64,000 nt of DNA, taken from Carettochelys insculpta. Its lineage: Eukaryota > Chordata > Testudines > Carettochelyidae. The first letter of the stretch is position 1. Every line of letters begins with the position of its first letter. The notes under the pieces are model-generated. The model was not told the origin of the DNA. It worked only from the letters and a program-made list of their open reading frames with translations, and searched no databases. Where the stretch lies: the NCBI RefSeq assembly GCF_033958435.1, contig NC_134158.1, positions 4,917,837 to 4,981,836 of the forward strand. The letters are read 5' to 3'. A program made the translations under genes and the position numbers. This document shows positions 33,501 through 42,309 of the stretch, piece after piece.

Positions 33501-35020
33501 TGAGGGACAGCAGGTGGGAAGGGGACGCCCCCCACATGTTCAGGCCCAGGGCCCCACAGAAACCTAATCTCCCTTCTCCCCACCACACTCTGAGCTTCTG
33601 TCTTATTCCACCATCAAACCCCTTCCCCAGTCTTAACCCCTCCCTCCCTGCCTCAGGCTAATGGACTCTTCTGCTGCTGAGCTGTGATATTCAGGGCAGG
33701 ATCTATCCTGGTCGCGTGTGGCCTGTTATTCCCTGAGCTGTGACATTTCCCAGCAGGCCGGGTGCAGTGGGGAGGCCCCAGAGCAAAGTCCAGCCCAGGG
33801 GCAGCTGGGCACAGGGAGATTTAAGGTGTTAGGGGGAGGGGAGCTCTGCCAATGGTCACTGAGTTGGACCATCTGCCAGGGCTCCCAGAGTCTCTGGTCC
33901 CTCCCCAGGGAGAGGTGGGGGCAGGAGGGGAAAGATCCTAAGCCCCAGGCCTGGCCCAGCCCATCCTTTCACCCTGTCCCTGACCCATCCCTGCCTGTGA
34001 GTGACTCTCCCCAGCCCTGGGCTGAGATCTCAGAGCTGTCGGGCACAGCCTGGGGGAAGGAGATTCCCCGAGTCACTCTCCAGCTGGGCCCGATTCTGTC
34101 ACTGACCCATCAAACCCTCCCCCTGGGCTGAGCTCTGCCCCTCACGCTCTGATTCTCTCTCCCCTGCAGCCCGTGTGACTCTGGATCCAGACACGGCTCA
34201 TCCCGACCTCGTCCTGTCTGAGGGTGGGAAAAGTGTGAGATGGGAATGTACACAGCAGCGACTGCCCGACAACCCAGAGAGATTCGACGCTGAGCTCTGT
34301 GTGCTGGGCTGTGAGGGGTTCACCTCGGGGAGACATTGCTGGGAGGTGGAGGTGGGGGATGGGCAATGCTGGGCTGTGGGGGTGGCCAGAGAGGCTGTGA
34401 GCAGGAAGGGACTGATCAGCCTCAGCCCCGAGGGAGGGATCTGGGCTGTGCGGTGGTGGGGGGATCAGTTCCAGGCTCTCACCTCCCCTCGCACCCACCT
34501 GCCCCTGAGCCGGGCCCCCCGCAGGATCCGGGTGTGTCTGGACTGTGACCAGGGGCAGGTGACATTTATCGATGCTGATGCTGAGGCCCCGATCTTCACT
34601 TTCCCGCCGGGCTCCTTCCCTGGGGAGAGAATCCGGCCCTGGCTGGGGGTGTGGGATAACAGATCTCAGCTCCGACTGTGTCCCTGAAATCAGCCTCTCT
34701 AGCCTCAGTCTCTGTGAACTTGGAGGACTCCCATCTACTAGCTCCTGTCTCAGCTCTATGACCCCTGAATGCCCATTCTCCTCCCTCCCTGTGGCCACCA
34801 GGGACAGGATGGGGAGAGCGATGAGCCCCTCGGGCTGGCAGAGGGGCCCTGAGGGGCAGATATGGGGCTGGGCAGGGGCAAAACTAAGAGCCGGGCTGGG
34901 GGGGAAAAGGGGGGTAGGACACAATTAAGTAACGAGGGTTGCTAGGGGGAGGAGCTGGATGTGATTCCATCTGTGTCCTAAGATCTCACTGGGGTCTGTC
35001 AGGTATTAACAGTAAATAAA
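15150..35020 (+). CDS. TRIM-family E3 ubiquitin ligase gene (RING/B-box/coiled-coil/B30.2), exons spread over the interval
   Basis: Proposed coding exons are 15150-15566, 24029-24124, 25790-26020, 26582-26604, 27244-27359, 31843-31863, 32630-32650 and 34170-34687. Their lengths sum to 1443 nt. Every junction keeps one reading frame with no stop until the TGA at 34,685-34,687, giving 480 residues. Domain order is RING, B-box, coiled coil, linker, PRY-SPRY, a cytosolic ubiquitin ligase of the TRIM class IV type. A second RING/B-box exon at 21,133 has the same end phase but is broken by an insertion. Which first exon belongs to the transcript is inferred. An AATAAA lies at 35,015. The exact orthologue (TRIM7-, TRIM10- or TRIM39-like) cannot be settled by eye. 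Confidence 0.75.
15950..16080. mobile_element. SINE 3' tail
   Basis: It contains the reptilian SINE tail motifs gtctttgcccgtgaaagctc, gctccaaaatatctgt and cagactaacacggct. Related tails occur at 21,195-21,418, 38,909-39,028 and 57,110-57,185. Confidence 0.75.
16160..16262 (+). mobile_element. Degraded tRNA-like SINE head
   Basis: A box A-like segment (ttagctcaaactgcagaggc) and a box B-like segment (tggttcagatct) are spaced as in a tRNA. It is too degraded to be a tRNA gene. Confidence 0.45.
16440..16830 (+). mobile_element. Penelope-like element 3' fragment
   Basis: It encodes a broken GIY-YIG region ([13 protein letters not shown]) followed by [20 protein letters not shown], as in the other PLE copies in this window. 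Frame breaks make it inactive. Confidence 0.75.
17040..17655 (-). repeat. PLE inverted terminal (pseudo-LTR-like) copy
   Basis: Read on the minus strand, this matches the end of the RT ORF and the GIY-YIG part of the element at about 19,575-20,210. Shared stretches include the linker [19 protein letters not shown] versus [19 protein letters not shown]. The two arms flank about 1.9 kb. Confidence 0.8.
17698..17961 (+). pseudogene. PLE N-terminal ORF remnant
   Basis: An 87-codon ORF beginning [18 protein letters not shown]. It lies upstream of the RT ORF in the position of the PLE N-terminal region. The 385 bp to the RT ORF are frame-broken, so the original polyprotein is interrupted. Confidence 0.55.
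18347..19822 (+). CDS. PLE reverse transcriptase ORF
   Basis: A 491-codon ORF. RT motifs in order: [14 protein letters not shown] near residue 62, [17 protein letters not shown] near 132, [17 protein letters not shown] near 204 (catalytic Asp), [17 protein letters not shown] near 257, and [12 protein letters not shown] near 290 holding the catalytic DD. The last 20 or so codons run out of the family frame. The family normally continues into the GIY-YIG region, which here lies in an overlapping frame from about 19,780. The RT copies RNA into DNA for transposition. The ORF looks young, but the element is otherwise broken. Confidence 0.85.
   Translation: MDSPDGQNDKLDLYIECFRRRAQAEIVEKRHLLPHHLSLAEHNAISSLRNNSDIVIQEADKGGAAVVMNRTDCQKEAARQCSNTTFYRPLSEDPTEEYTKKLQHLLQTLPIKTQEQIYTDTSLEPKPGLFYLLPKIHQPGNPGHPIISGIGTLTTGLSGYVDSLLRPYATSTPSFLQDTTDFLRKLQSTGDHPENTILTTVDVEALYTNIPHEDGLQAVRNIIPDETMAQMVAELCDLVLTHNYFRFEDNLYLQISGTAVGTRMAPQFANIFMAHLEQRFLSSRPLVPLLYVRYTDDVFIIWTHWREALEEIHRDFNSSHPTINLSMDQSTQEIHFLDTAVHVSDGHINTPLYRKPTGLYAYLHASSFHPGHTTRSIVYSPALRYNRICSDPSDRDKHLQDRYQALLKLQYPCKEVRNHIDRARRVHRSHLLQDRPRKENKRTPLTITYSPQLRPLQCILSDVQPILNNDPSLSQTLRGQACPCLQTAGQP
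19752..20204 (+). CDS. PLE GIY-YIG endonuclease ORF, out of frame with the RT
   Basis: A CxxC-type linker ([15 protein letters not shown]) is followed by a GIY-YIG-like domain: [20 protein letters not shown], then the conserved [19 protein letters not shown]. It is offset by one frame from the RT ORF and overlaps its last 71 bases. Full-length PLEs fuse the two domains, so a one-base indel near 19,780-19,800 is likely. The C-terminus is shorter than in the copies at 16,440 and 42,578. Confidence 0.75.
   Translation: MILHSHRPCGGRPVLAYRQPANLKQILTSNYRPQHSHSKPRTNPCNKPHCQLCSHMYTSNIITGPNINHAIRGSFTCTSTNIIYAIMCQQYPTAICIGQTEQSLCKRINGHRSDTRNSNIHKPAGEHFNLPGHSVTDLKAAVLQQKIFQK
20640..20780 (+). mobile_element. 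PLE/SINE 3' tail
   Basis: It contains tgggctgaagaagtgggtct, cccacgaaagctcatcacct and a tail with gtgctactggactgcttctt. The same tail closes the PLE-related units at 27,590, 42,310, 54,232 and 56,225. Confidence 0.7.
20781..21132. other. No recognised gene
   Basis: Unique-looking sequence just upstream of the interrupted RING exon. It may hold the old 5' UTR, but nothing was recognised. Confidence 0.3.
21133..21773 (+). pseudogene. TRIM RING + B-box exon split by a SINE-like insertion
   Basis: The ATG at 21,133 starts [20 protein letters not shown]. The coding sequence is cut after base 21,194 and resumes at about 21,419 with [20 protein letters not shown]. It continues through CPQC, the B-box ([25 protein letters not shown]) and EAAQEYK to a gtacag donor. 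Without the insertion the exon would be fully open. The insert is 224 bp, not a multiple of three, and carries stops, so a RING cannot be made from it. Translation from the internal ATG at 21,435 would give a RING-less B-box fragment. Confidence 0.85.
21195..21418. mobile_element. Inverted SINE-tail dimer inserted in a RING exon, with 11-bp TSD
   Basis: The insert consists of a minus-oriented SINE tail (about 21,200-21,297) and a plus-oriented tail (about 21,318-21,407) facing each other. The direct repeat gtctgtctgga occurs at 21,184-21,194 and 21,408-21,418. A target-site duplication shows integration through target-primed reverse transcription. The inverted form resembles twin-primed LINE-machinery products. 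Confidence 0.85.
21774..22473. other. Intron, no recognised element
   Basis: Intronic sequence downstream of the broken RING exon. A possible transposon end (gaggctacgtctgctctta) is near 22,425. Nothing else could be named. Confidence 0.35.
22474..22875. mobile_element. Foldback MITE, near-perfect 402-bp palindrome
   Basis: The left end ccatgtctacactagcccc is the complement of the right end ggggctagtgtagacatgg, and the arms stay complementary to the centre at 22,674/22,675 (cttattcct facing aggaataag). By eye the arms differ at about ten sites over 200 bp. It has no ORF. TTCGAA occurs repeatedly. Its structure is that of a non-autonomous foldback DNA transposon. Confidence 0.85.
23000..23203. 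mobile_element. Half copy of the same foldback MITE
   Basis: It starts at the family centre (aggaataaggggctttgaag) and runs through one arm to gctagtgtagatgtagcc. Only one arm is present. Confidence 0.75.
23204..24028. other. Intron, no recognised element
   Basis: Intronic sequence before the 96-nt exon. A short CAAA-rich stretch lies near 23,372. No further features were seen. Confidence 0.3.
24029..24124 (+). CDS. TRIM 96-nt coiled-coil exon
   Basis: Exactly 96 nt between gtttcctcag and gtaggt. It encodes [20 protein letters not shown] and 12 more open codons in phase 0, the start of the TRIM coiled coil. It follows either RING exon in phase. Confidence 0.85.
24125..25789. other. Intron with AT-rich stretch and old repeat
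   Basis: The interval 24,655-24,830 contains an AT-rich run (ttattaataatattattaat) after a segment resembling 20,340-20,400 (tttattctgtgcagctg), so a dispersed repeat is likely. The rest is GC-rich with short local duplications (gagtcacgctcaggggctag near 24,900). No exon was found. Confidence 0.4.
25790..26020 (+). CDS. TRIM 231-nt coiled-coil exon
   Basis: Exactly 231 nt from ttcctgcag to gtgaga. All 77 codons are open: [20 protein letters not shown], then [18 protein letters not shown] and a heptad-rich helix ending [12 protein letters not shown] coiled coils form antiparallel dimers that set the spacing of RING and B30.2 domains. The size equals the usual TRIM exon 3. Confidence 0.9.
26582..26604 (+). 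CDS. TRIM 23-nt exon
   Basis: The microexon gatgtcagaagcaccttgag plus cag lies between a tcccctgtag acceptor and a gtacgt donor. It shifts the phase to 2, and the next exon restores the frame. Confidence 0.85.
26605..27243. other. Intron, no recognised element
   Basis: Intron between the 23-nt and 116-nt exons. Nothing else recognised. Confidence 0.35.
27244..27359 (+). CDS. TRIM 116-nt linker exon
   Basis: 116 nt from tttctgtccag to the gtacct donor. In phase it reads [20 protein letters not shown], then [18 protein letters not shown], the linker between coiled coil and B30.2. It ends in phase 1, matching the following 21-nt exon. Confidence 0.85.
27961..29690 (+). mobile_element. 5'-truncated CR1 LINE inserted in a PLE
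   Basis: It encodes the RT part of CR1 ORF2 in two overlapping frames (27,967-28,416 and 28,413-29,054), then the C-terminal region with broken frames. Motif A is intact ([13 protein letters not shown]). Motif B reads [16 protein letters not shown] instead of the usual GVPQGSVLGP. The catalytic FADD reads FAEDTK, so the enzyme would be dead. The 3' end ggactcaatgacctttcaag to attctatgaatg is typical CR1. Confidence 0.85.
30249..30475. mobile_element. MITE with inverted ends inside the PLE
   Basis: Its ends are related in inverted orientation (tgtgtttacactac and cttagtgtagatgca). Subterminal aacttcgaagtt and aacttcaaagtt blocks face each other. No ORF. It splits the minus-strand PLE between its RT and GIY-YIG parts. 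Confidence 0.65.
30776..31842. other. Intron with AT-rich DNA and CR1 scraps
   Basis: AT-rich intron. Short minus-oriented CR1 3'-end remnants lie at about 31,505-31,600 (aatcgtaaaactggaaggaa, gttgagtccagttccctgcc) and a related scrap at 31,645-31,700. No exon seen until the 21-nt exon. Confidence 0.5.
31843..31863 (+). CDS. TRIM 21-nt linker exon
   Basis: The exon acaaactaaatgaagaaaca plus a lies between tctatttcag and gtaagt. In phase 1 it adds DKLNEET. Short heptad-like exons before B30.2 are normal in this gene group. Confidence 0.75.
31864..32629. other. Intron, no recognised element
   Basis: A short CR1-like scrap (gtaaggccagaagggtcgac near 32,130) and C-rich sequence. No gene. Confidence 0.35.
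32630..32650 (+). CDS. TRIM second 21-nt linker exon
   Basis: The exon gcaaaccgcatatgggaatc plus g lies between catctttag and gtaagt. In phase it encodes SKPHMGI and joins to ARVTLDPD of the next exon. The donor regions of this exon and the previous 21-nt exon are similar (gtaagtgtcattctccttcc versus gtaagtgccattctccttcc), suggesting they arose by duplication. Confidence 0.75.
32651..34169. other. Last intron of the TRIM gene
   Basis: GC-rich intron with no recognised repeat, ending in ctctcccctgcag. Unlike the pseudogene's equivalent intron it holds no minisatellite. Confidence 0.4.
34170..34687 (+). CDS. PRY-SPRY (B30.2) terminal exon, intact
   Basis: The exon encodes about 172 residues to a TGA at 34,685. 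[47 protein letters not shown], then [37 protein letters not shown] and a C-terminal RPWLGVWDN. Length and motif order fit a complete B30.2 domain, which binds target proteins and gives TRIM ligases their specificity. No frame breaks. It is the undamaged counterpart of the exon at 8953. Confidence 0.9.
35015..35020 (+). terminator. Polyadenylation signal of the TRIM gene
   Basis: AATAAA lies 328 bases after the stop codon and is followed at about 20 bases by the GT-rich tract gatgtgtttgttgattttt, the usual cleavage-factor arrangement. Confidence 0.75.
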
Positions 35021-36736
35021 GCAGGAAAGACAATTCTGATGTGTTTGTTGATTTTTCATTTCCCAGCATCAGTTGCTGGGGGCAGAGTGGTGGTTTGGTT
35101 CCCTGCTCAGTTGGGTCCCCCCAGCCCCAACAGGGAACAGACCGGCACGTCCCTGTGCAGAGGTGGGACATTACTGGAGTGTAAAATGAACGTGCAAAAT
35201 ATGATTGCAACCGCTCTTCTCGGCTTGTACCAAATCTGCCAACTAGGCCAAGGGAGACGTCTGGTGATTTGCTGAATCTCTTTATTCGGCTCAGATGTTT
35301 GTATCATTGTTACCTGTGGAGTTACAAGTATTGGCTCTGGGATTCCATTTGAAATTTTAAATTTCTGGGAGTGCACAATGGGAGGTGTGGGGATGACCTA
35401 TTGTGAGAGGGGCCTGAGCCCCGGGAAACAGTATGTGACAGAGACAGGCCCTTATCAGATTCCAGTGCCCAGCTGAGGGGTTTGGCTGTGGCCCTGTAAC
35501 CCATGAGACAGGCAATGGCACGTTGCCCAACAAGGCCATGGACAGGTGACCTGCTCAGGTGACTGGCACCTTTTTGCCTGTGATTCCACACAGGAGGGAA
35601 CAGTGGAATTCCCTCCACCTGGGCCAGGGTATAAGAGTCCCCTGAGCTGAACTAGCCCAGAAGGATTGCTGCCCCCTCCTAACAAAGGATGTACTGCAGA
35701 GACGTGTGAGGGAGCAGCCTGTTCCACCACTGCTGTGAGCCGGCCTCCAGCACTGTGTGGTCGGTGTGTGTCATTCAGTTGCTTCAACAATTTCACGCCC
35801 TCCCTGTGTTTCCTTCTTCCTTTCTGTCACTAAACCTTTAGATGTTAGATTCTGAAGGATGGGCCCAGCTGTTCTCTGGTAAGAGCTGAGGTGCACATTG
35901 ACCCGGGGATGGGGCTGGGCTTTTGGCAGTGGAAGAACCTCTGTGGATTTGGTGAGATGAGTTTTCATAACCTGTCCCCTGTGTACGGTGTGGTCCGGCT
36001 GTGGCACAAGGGAAGCTCGAGTGTGCAAGGGAATTGCTTGTGTGACATCTTGCTGGCCAGTGTGGGGACAGAAGTGCTCTGTGTGACGGGTTTAGTGCCT
36101 TGTCGTGCAGGGCCCCCGCTCTGGGGCTGTCAGTAGCCCTGTTTTCAGCAATTTGCCCTGATTCGGCTCTCTCAGCAGTGCCCAGAAACCCTCCAATGTT
36201 CCACCTTGTACTGGGCTGATCCCTGATCCCTGCAGCCCTCCTGCCCCCACTGACGGTGGGAGCTGCAGAGCTGGAGTTCCAGTCCCTGAGGTTCCCCCCA
36301 CTTCCCACTTAGGAGGCAGGGAGCTGCAGCGCTGAATGCTCAAGTCCTGGCAGCCCCTGTGGGGCTGAAAGCAGGAGCCCAGGGGCTGAAGTCCCAGCCC
36401 TTCATCCTCACCCAAAACTGAAGCTGGGCTTGACAGGAAGTGCAGGGCTCCCATTCCCCAATGCATGGGAACCCCCTGCCCAAAAGAATTCTGCGGTCTC
36501 TCCCTGTTTCAGTCTCACACCCACCCCCAGGGAGAGTCAATTTCCCCTGCACCAGCTTGTCACCTCTCCCCCATCTGACCTTCCCCAGCTCTGAGCACGC
36601 CACCCTATTGCCCTTTCCCTCCGTTCGATCCCGAGTCCCTGTGAGGCTGGCTCCTTCTCCCAACAGGTCTATGGGGCTGCTTGTAGAGGTCTCCAGTGAG
36701 TCCCCTTTCAAACCACTTCTGAAAATGTTAACATCA
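35021..36736. other. No recognised gene
   Basis: Intergenic DNA downstream of the TRIM gene. No repeat or coding identity could be assigned by eye. Confidence 0.3.
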
Positions 36737-38430
36737 TAAGAACAGCCACACTGGGTCAGACCACAGGCCCATCAAGCCCAGTATCCTGTCTTCCGACAGT
36801 GGCGAATGCCAGGTGCCCCAGGGGGAATGAACAGAACAGGCCACCATCAAGTGATCAACTCCCTGTCACCCATTTCCAGCTTCTTGCCAACAAAGGCTAG
36901 GGACACCGTCCATGCCCATCCTGGTTAACAGCCATTAAGGGACCTGTCCCCCAGGAATGTATCTAGTTCTTTTTTGAACTCTATTATAGTCTTGGCCTTC
37001 AACATTCTCCAGCAAGGAGTTCCACAGGTTAACTGTGTGCTGTGTGAAAAAATAGTTCCTATTGTTTCTTTTAAACCTGCTGCCTATAAATTTCATTTGG
37101 TGACACCTAGTTCTTGTGTTGGGAGGAGGAAATAACAATTCCTTATCTATTTTCTCCACACCAGTCATGATTTTGTAGACCTCTATCATATCCCCCCTTA
37201 ATCGTCTTTTTTCCAAGCTAAAAAGTCCCTGTCTTATTAATCTCTCCTCATATGGCAGATGCTCCATAGCCCTAATCATTTTTGTTGCCCTTTTCTGAAC
37301 TTTTTCCAAGTCCAATATATCTTTTTTTTGAGATGGGGCGACCACATCTGTACCTGGTATTCCAGACACGGGCGCACCATGGATTTATATAAAGATAATA
37401 TGACATCTTCTGTCTTATTATCCATTCCTTTCTTAACGATTCCCAACATTGTGTTAGCTTTTTTGACTGCCGCTGCACGCTGAGTGGATGTCTTCAGTGA
37501 ACTATCCACAATGACTCCAAGGTCTCTTTCTTGAGTGGTAACAGCTAAGTCAGAGCCCATCATTTTATACATGTCGTTGGGACGCTATTCCAAAGTGCAT
37601 TACTTTGCATTTATCAACATTGAATTTCATCTCCCATTTTGTTGCCCAATTTATTAAGATCTTTTTGTAGCTCTTCACTGTCTGTTTGGGACTCAACTAT
37701 TTGGAGGAGTTTTGTGTCACTTGCAAATTTTGCCACCTCACTGTTTAGCCCTTCTTCCAGATCATTTATAAATATGTTGAATAGGACTGGTCCCAGCACA
37801 GACCCCTGGGGGACACCACTATTTACCTCTCTCCATTCTGAAAAATGATCATTTATGCCTACCCTTTGTTTCTGATCTTTTAACCAGTTACCAGTCCAAG
37901 AGACGACCTTCCCTCTTATCCATGACAGTTAACTTTGCTTAACAGCCTTTGGTGAGGGACATTGTCAAAGGCTTTCTGAAAATCTAAGTACTCTACAGCC
38001 ACAGGATCCCCCTGTCCACATGCTTGTTGACCCTTTCAAAGAAATCTAGGAGATTGGTGAGGCACGACTTCCCTTTACAAAAGCCGTGTTGACTCTTCTC
38101 CAACAATTATGTTCATCAATGTGTCTGACAATTCTGTTCTTTAATAGAGTTTCAATAAGTTCGCCTGGTACTGAAGTCTGACCGACCGGCCTGGAGTTGC
38201 CAGGATCACTTCTGGAGCCCTTTTTAAAGACTGGCATCACATTGGCTATCCTCCCGTCATCTGGAAAAGATGCTGATTTTAATGACAGGTTACAAACTAC
38301 AGTTTGTAATTCTGCAGTTTCACTTTTGAGTTCCTTCAGAACTCTTGGCGAATAACATCTGGACCTAGTGACTTAGTACTGTTTAGTTTATCTAGAACTT
38401 TGTTCTAGGAGTTATTCTTAATTATTCCAC
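36737..38430 (-). mobile_element. CR1 LINE, minus strand, 5'-truncated
   Basis: The 3' end lies at 36,737-36,790 (complement of the tgggctttgatgggcctgtg-type CR1 tail). Coding pieces run upstream on the minus strand: [59 protein letters not shown], then FASDTK in place of FADDTK, and DPGNSRPVGQTSVPGELIE. Several frame breaks. It is more complete but more decayed than the copy at 54,303. Confidence 0.85.
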
Positions 38431-38759
38431 ATGTGTGATGTACAAAGCTCATGGCATTATCTACCGCTCAAGTCAACATCTAAAAACAAAACGCCATTTC
38501 CAGAGGACTCTAATATTTTTTTCAGTATATTGCACTAAGCACAGCAAAGCCCCCTCACTTCACATCTCTAAAAGCAATCACTGTCATCTTTACTTACAGA
38601 TGCCAGCATGGGTAGTTTTTGAGACAGCTTTTGGATACACAGCTATTTCTGCGACCTAAATCAGGTACCGATTCTCTCTGTCATTCACACATACCTGCGT
38701 TACTTTAAAGGTGGGGTAGTCCCAGTGAGCTGCATTCAAAGAATCAAGTCTCATCAGCC

Positions 38760-39175
38760 ATACCATTAAAGGCACATTTACCTGCTTATCGGCCAGCAAT
38801 ACCCCTCTGCCATGTATGCAGGACAAACTGGACTGTCTCTACACGACAGAATAAATGGGCACAAATCAGACATCACGACTGATAACATACAAATGGGAGA
38901 ACAGTATCGGAGGGGTAACCGTGGTAATCTTTGAGGTGCCACAGGACTTCTAGTTATTTTCATGGATACAGACCAACAGATATTTTGGAGCATAAGCTGT
39001 CATGGGCAAAGACCTGGTTTGTCAGATGCAAGGACAGTTCAGCCTCCCCGGATACACAGTTACTGACTTGAAAGTTCCCATCCTCAATTCAAAAAAACAG
39101 ACTGGAACGTGAAATTGCAGAGCTGGAATTCATATGCAAATCTGACACCATTGGAATGGGTCTGACTAGGGATTG
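38760..39175 (+). mobile_element. Penelope-like fragment split by a SINE tail
   Basis: GIY-YIG-type coding (ccatgtatgcaggacaaact, agaataaatgggcacaaatc) is interrupted at about 38,909 by a minus-oriented SINE tail ending near 39,028. It resumes with tacacagttactgacttgaa. Inactive. Confidence 0.7.
38909..39028 (-). mobile_element. SINE tail nested in a PLE fragment
   Basis: The complement carries the tail motifs gtctttgcccatgacagctt and tgctccaaaatatctgttgg. It splits the PLE reading region. Confidence 0.65.
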
Positions 39176-42100
39176 GCTCCCACATTTTCCACTTTAGGGA
39201 TTCTCACCTGCTTATCCACACCCATCTCAACTGAACTAGCTCTGATTTGACACCCCCTTCTCTGCACTTCTGTTACCTTGTTCTTTTTCTTTCCCTTCAT
39301 ACACCATGAATTGAGCTGCAATAATATATATATAGTTTTCTCTGCTGTGCTCCTCAGGCACAAGAGAACTTTCTAACCCAAGGACAGAGCTCACCCGTAC
39401 AAGGCCGACATGCCAAGACGGGTTCTGCCTCAAGGCACCAGAAGAGGCAGCTGCACCATCACCTTCTGTCCCAAGAGAAGAGTTCACATCTCCATCCTCC
39501 CCTAATATAAGCAGATGGCCCAGTGCAGACAGACACACCCCATTCCATCAGAAAGGTGAAAACCTTTTCAAGAACTGCAGAAAAGCCTTTTCCAAAGACA
39601 CTAAACAAGAGAACAAAACTCCAACCAACCAACCAGTATGAACAAGCCAAAATAACCTGCCCAGTGCCTGGGTAAAAGCACTGAAGACCCCATGAAAACC
39701 ATTAGGAACTCTACTGATTTTGCAGGGAGGCCCCAGTTCCTATTATAGCTGCCAACCTTCCTTTTCAGAACCGCACCATGGAAAGAATGACTCAACATTA
39801 AAACCTCCATCTAATGTTCCCAATTCAAAAAAATTCAAGCCAGCCAGACCCCAAACCCTGAACAGACAGAGCTTTCACCACCTAAAACAAAGGTGGGCCA
39901 GAGACACTGCGGAGACCAGGAAGGGTTTGGCTATTGATTTTACACAGAAAATGCCCAAGTAACACCTCAAGAAGCATCACTTGAGAACACTAAAATAAAA
40001 CAGGCCATTGTCCGTCTGAGGAGAGGAACAGAAACAAAGGGAAAGTCTGGTTTAGCTGGATGGGCAGCTGCACAAAACATTGAGACAGAACCACTCACGA
40101 CAGGTAATAGTCACACCTCTGGACCGCATTCAGAAACCACAGGGGAGGTGAGGAATAATGACACAGGAATTCAGAGCTTTATACTACAAATAGCTTTGAG
40201 TAACAAGAAGCACCACCACCACCTCCCAAAGCAGCACAGACCTGTGCATTAAACACCCCAAACCACCACAGGTTACCAAGACTGGGTTCTGGAAGTACCT
40301 CTTACCTGGCCTGGCATCTGGTGATCCTGTTCCTCAGTTTACCCAACACTCCCCTCAGCAGTTGTGTGGTAAATTCAGTTTAGCTCTTCACAGTGCAGTC
40401 ACCATGACAAGCGTCCTCTCTCCTCCAGGGAAAGCCAATAAAAATGACACACCACAAGCTCTTCGCCCTTCCTGGACCACAGTCCTTGTCCCAGCTTCTC
40501 CCCTTGGTTCTGAGTTGACAAAAGTCCATAACTCCCATTCCAGGCACTTTGTGCCACCTGCTTCCCAAGACAGCCGGGAAGCGAAGACGACAAGGAAAAG
40601 GTACAGGGCTATTTGGGCGGGAGCTGCAAGAGCAGGACCCACAGCACTCTCCCTCTCGGCGCATTCAGAATCCTTTACTGGAGAGTTTTCATGGGGGGCC
40701 CCCACAACAGCAGCCCGTGGGGTTAACGCCCATTGAGATGCAGGGGGCAGCTCCCTCACTCAGAGGGTTTATCCCAGGCACGCTGCAGGCTCCAGCAGAT
40801 GTGTGTGTCACATTCTCAGGTTGTAATTCTAAGATTTTCTTCCAAAGGACTCAAAGCAAAAACTCAAGAGTCTGAAGTAACCATGTGACTCCAGGAGCCG
40901 GGGCCTGAACTGGGGCAATAATGTTGATGCCTTTATCTGGTCTCGCACACACAAACTCACTCATGATCTCTTCATGACTTGGACAGCTGCATGGTTCTAG
41001 CCACCACAGTTTTATAACTGATTTCATACCAGAGCTCCCAGCCCTCAAGAGCTGTGATCTTGCTGGGACCCCAGTCTCAGTTAGGGCTGTGCTCATGCAG
41101 CTGTTTGATACCCAATCCCAACATTCCTTGGACGAGAAGCTTTGAACCGTAGGAGCGGCTGTACCTTCACATCATGCTCACAGCTACTGCTGAAGAGTGG
41201 CACGTGGAGTCAGACCCCCTCTCTATCTGCTAGGCAGACAGACTCACAGCATCCAACAGCTCCCCAGATTTAGAGTTGGGCACTTAAATACTATTGAAGA
41301 TTTAGGCCTTGCACCCTCCCGGCTCTGAGGGATTTAAAATCTCAGGAGCATCTGAGAACAGGGGTTCTATGAAGTGAGCTGGTTGGTAACATACCCGAGA
41401 GCAGCCAGGCCAGAATCCCAAGGGACCAGTCACAAGGGAAGCCACTCAGATTAGTCCTGCTTGTGTCAGATTCCTCACAGATTCTCAGCAGCCGAATCCT
41501 CCTCGGTAGTCAGATCAACTGAGGGACGTTTCCTGGGACAAACGGTGAGCGGGTGTCTGAGCTGAACCTGATGGGAGAGAGCAGAAAGATCCTCTAAAGA
41601 ATCAATGGTAACCCACCGGGAGCCAAAGCTGGGAAAGTCTGAGCAAGAGGGGGGTGACTAGGTAATACTTATCTGGTTCAGCCGTGCTCGGGGACAGTCT
41701 GTCCGTTGGCCCCAGGAATGGTCCTGTGAAAGGAATAATGGAATGTTTGTGTGCAAAAATCCCAGACTTCAAAGCTAGACAGTTCCAGCACCAGCATCTA
41801 CTCTGACCTCCTGCAAACTGCAGGCTACAGAACCTCCCCAACTCACTCCTGTGTGCAAGTCAAACAATCAATTGGAAATTCTGATTTCGGATGGAGCCGG
41901 GGACGAAAGGGCTGCTTTAAGGTGTGGAGCACAAAGAAATGGGATCCCCCAAATCATTAATACTCTGGACAAGCACAGACTGGCAGGCTGAACCTTACCA
42001 TGGCTCTTTGTAATGCTAACTCAGTAAAGCGACCCCTACCACCTCGTACGTATCGTTTTAGTCACACCGTAGGCCTTGCTGGAGCCCCAGGCATAACTAA

Positions 42101-42309
42101 GAGCGCAGACCAGAAGTCAGCTAACCAAGGAAGCATGTTCCTGACCTTACAGGGTGGGAAACACAGCCCTCTTAGTAACTACCTAAACACATTCCTGAGA
42201 GATGGTCCACATAACCAAGGATGTTTTGAGGTACAAGCATAAGGGTAGTAACACGTGTGAATCTTCACATACCATCGGGGACTCCACAGTTACGCCATTG
42301 TGAGCAGTA
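39176..42309. other. No recognised gene or repeat
   Basis: About 3.1 kb of moderately AT-rich unique-looking DNA. Short open frames on both strands lack recognisable domains. A TATATATATA run lies near 39,330. Confidence 0.3.
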
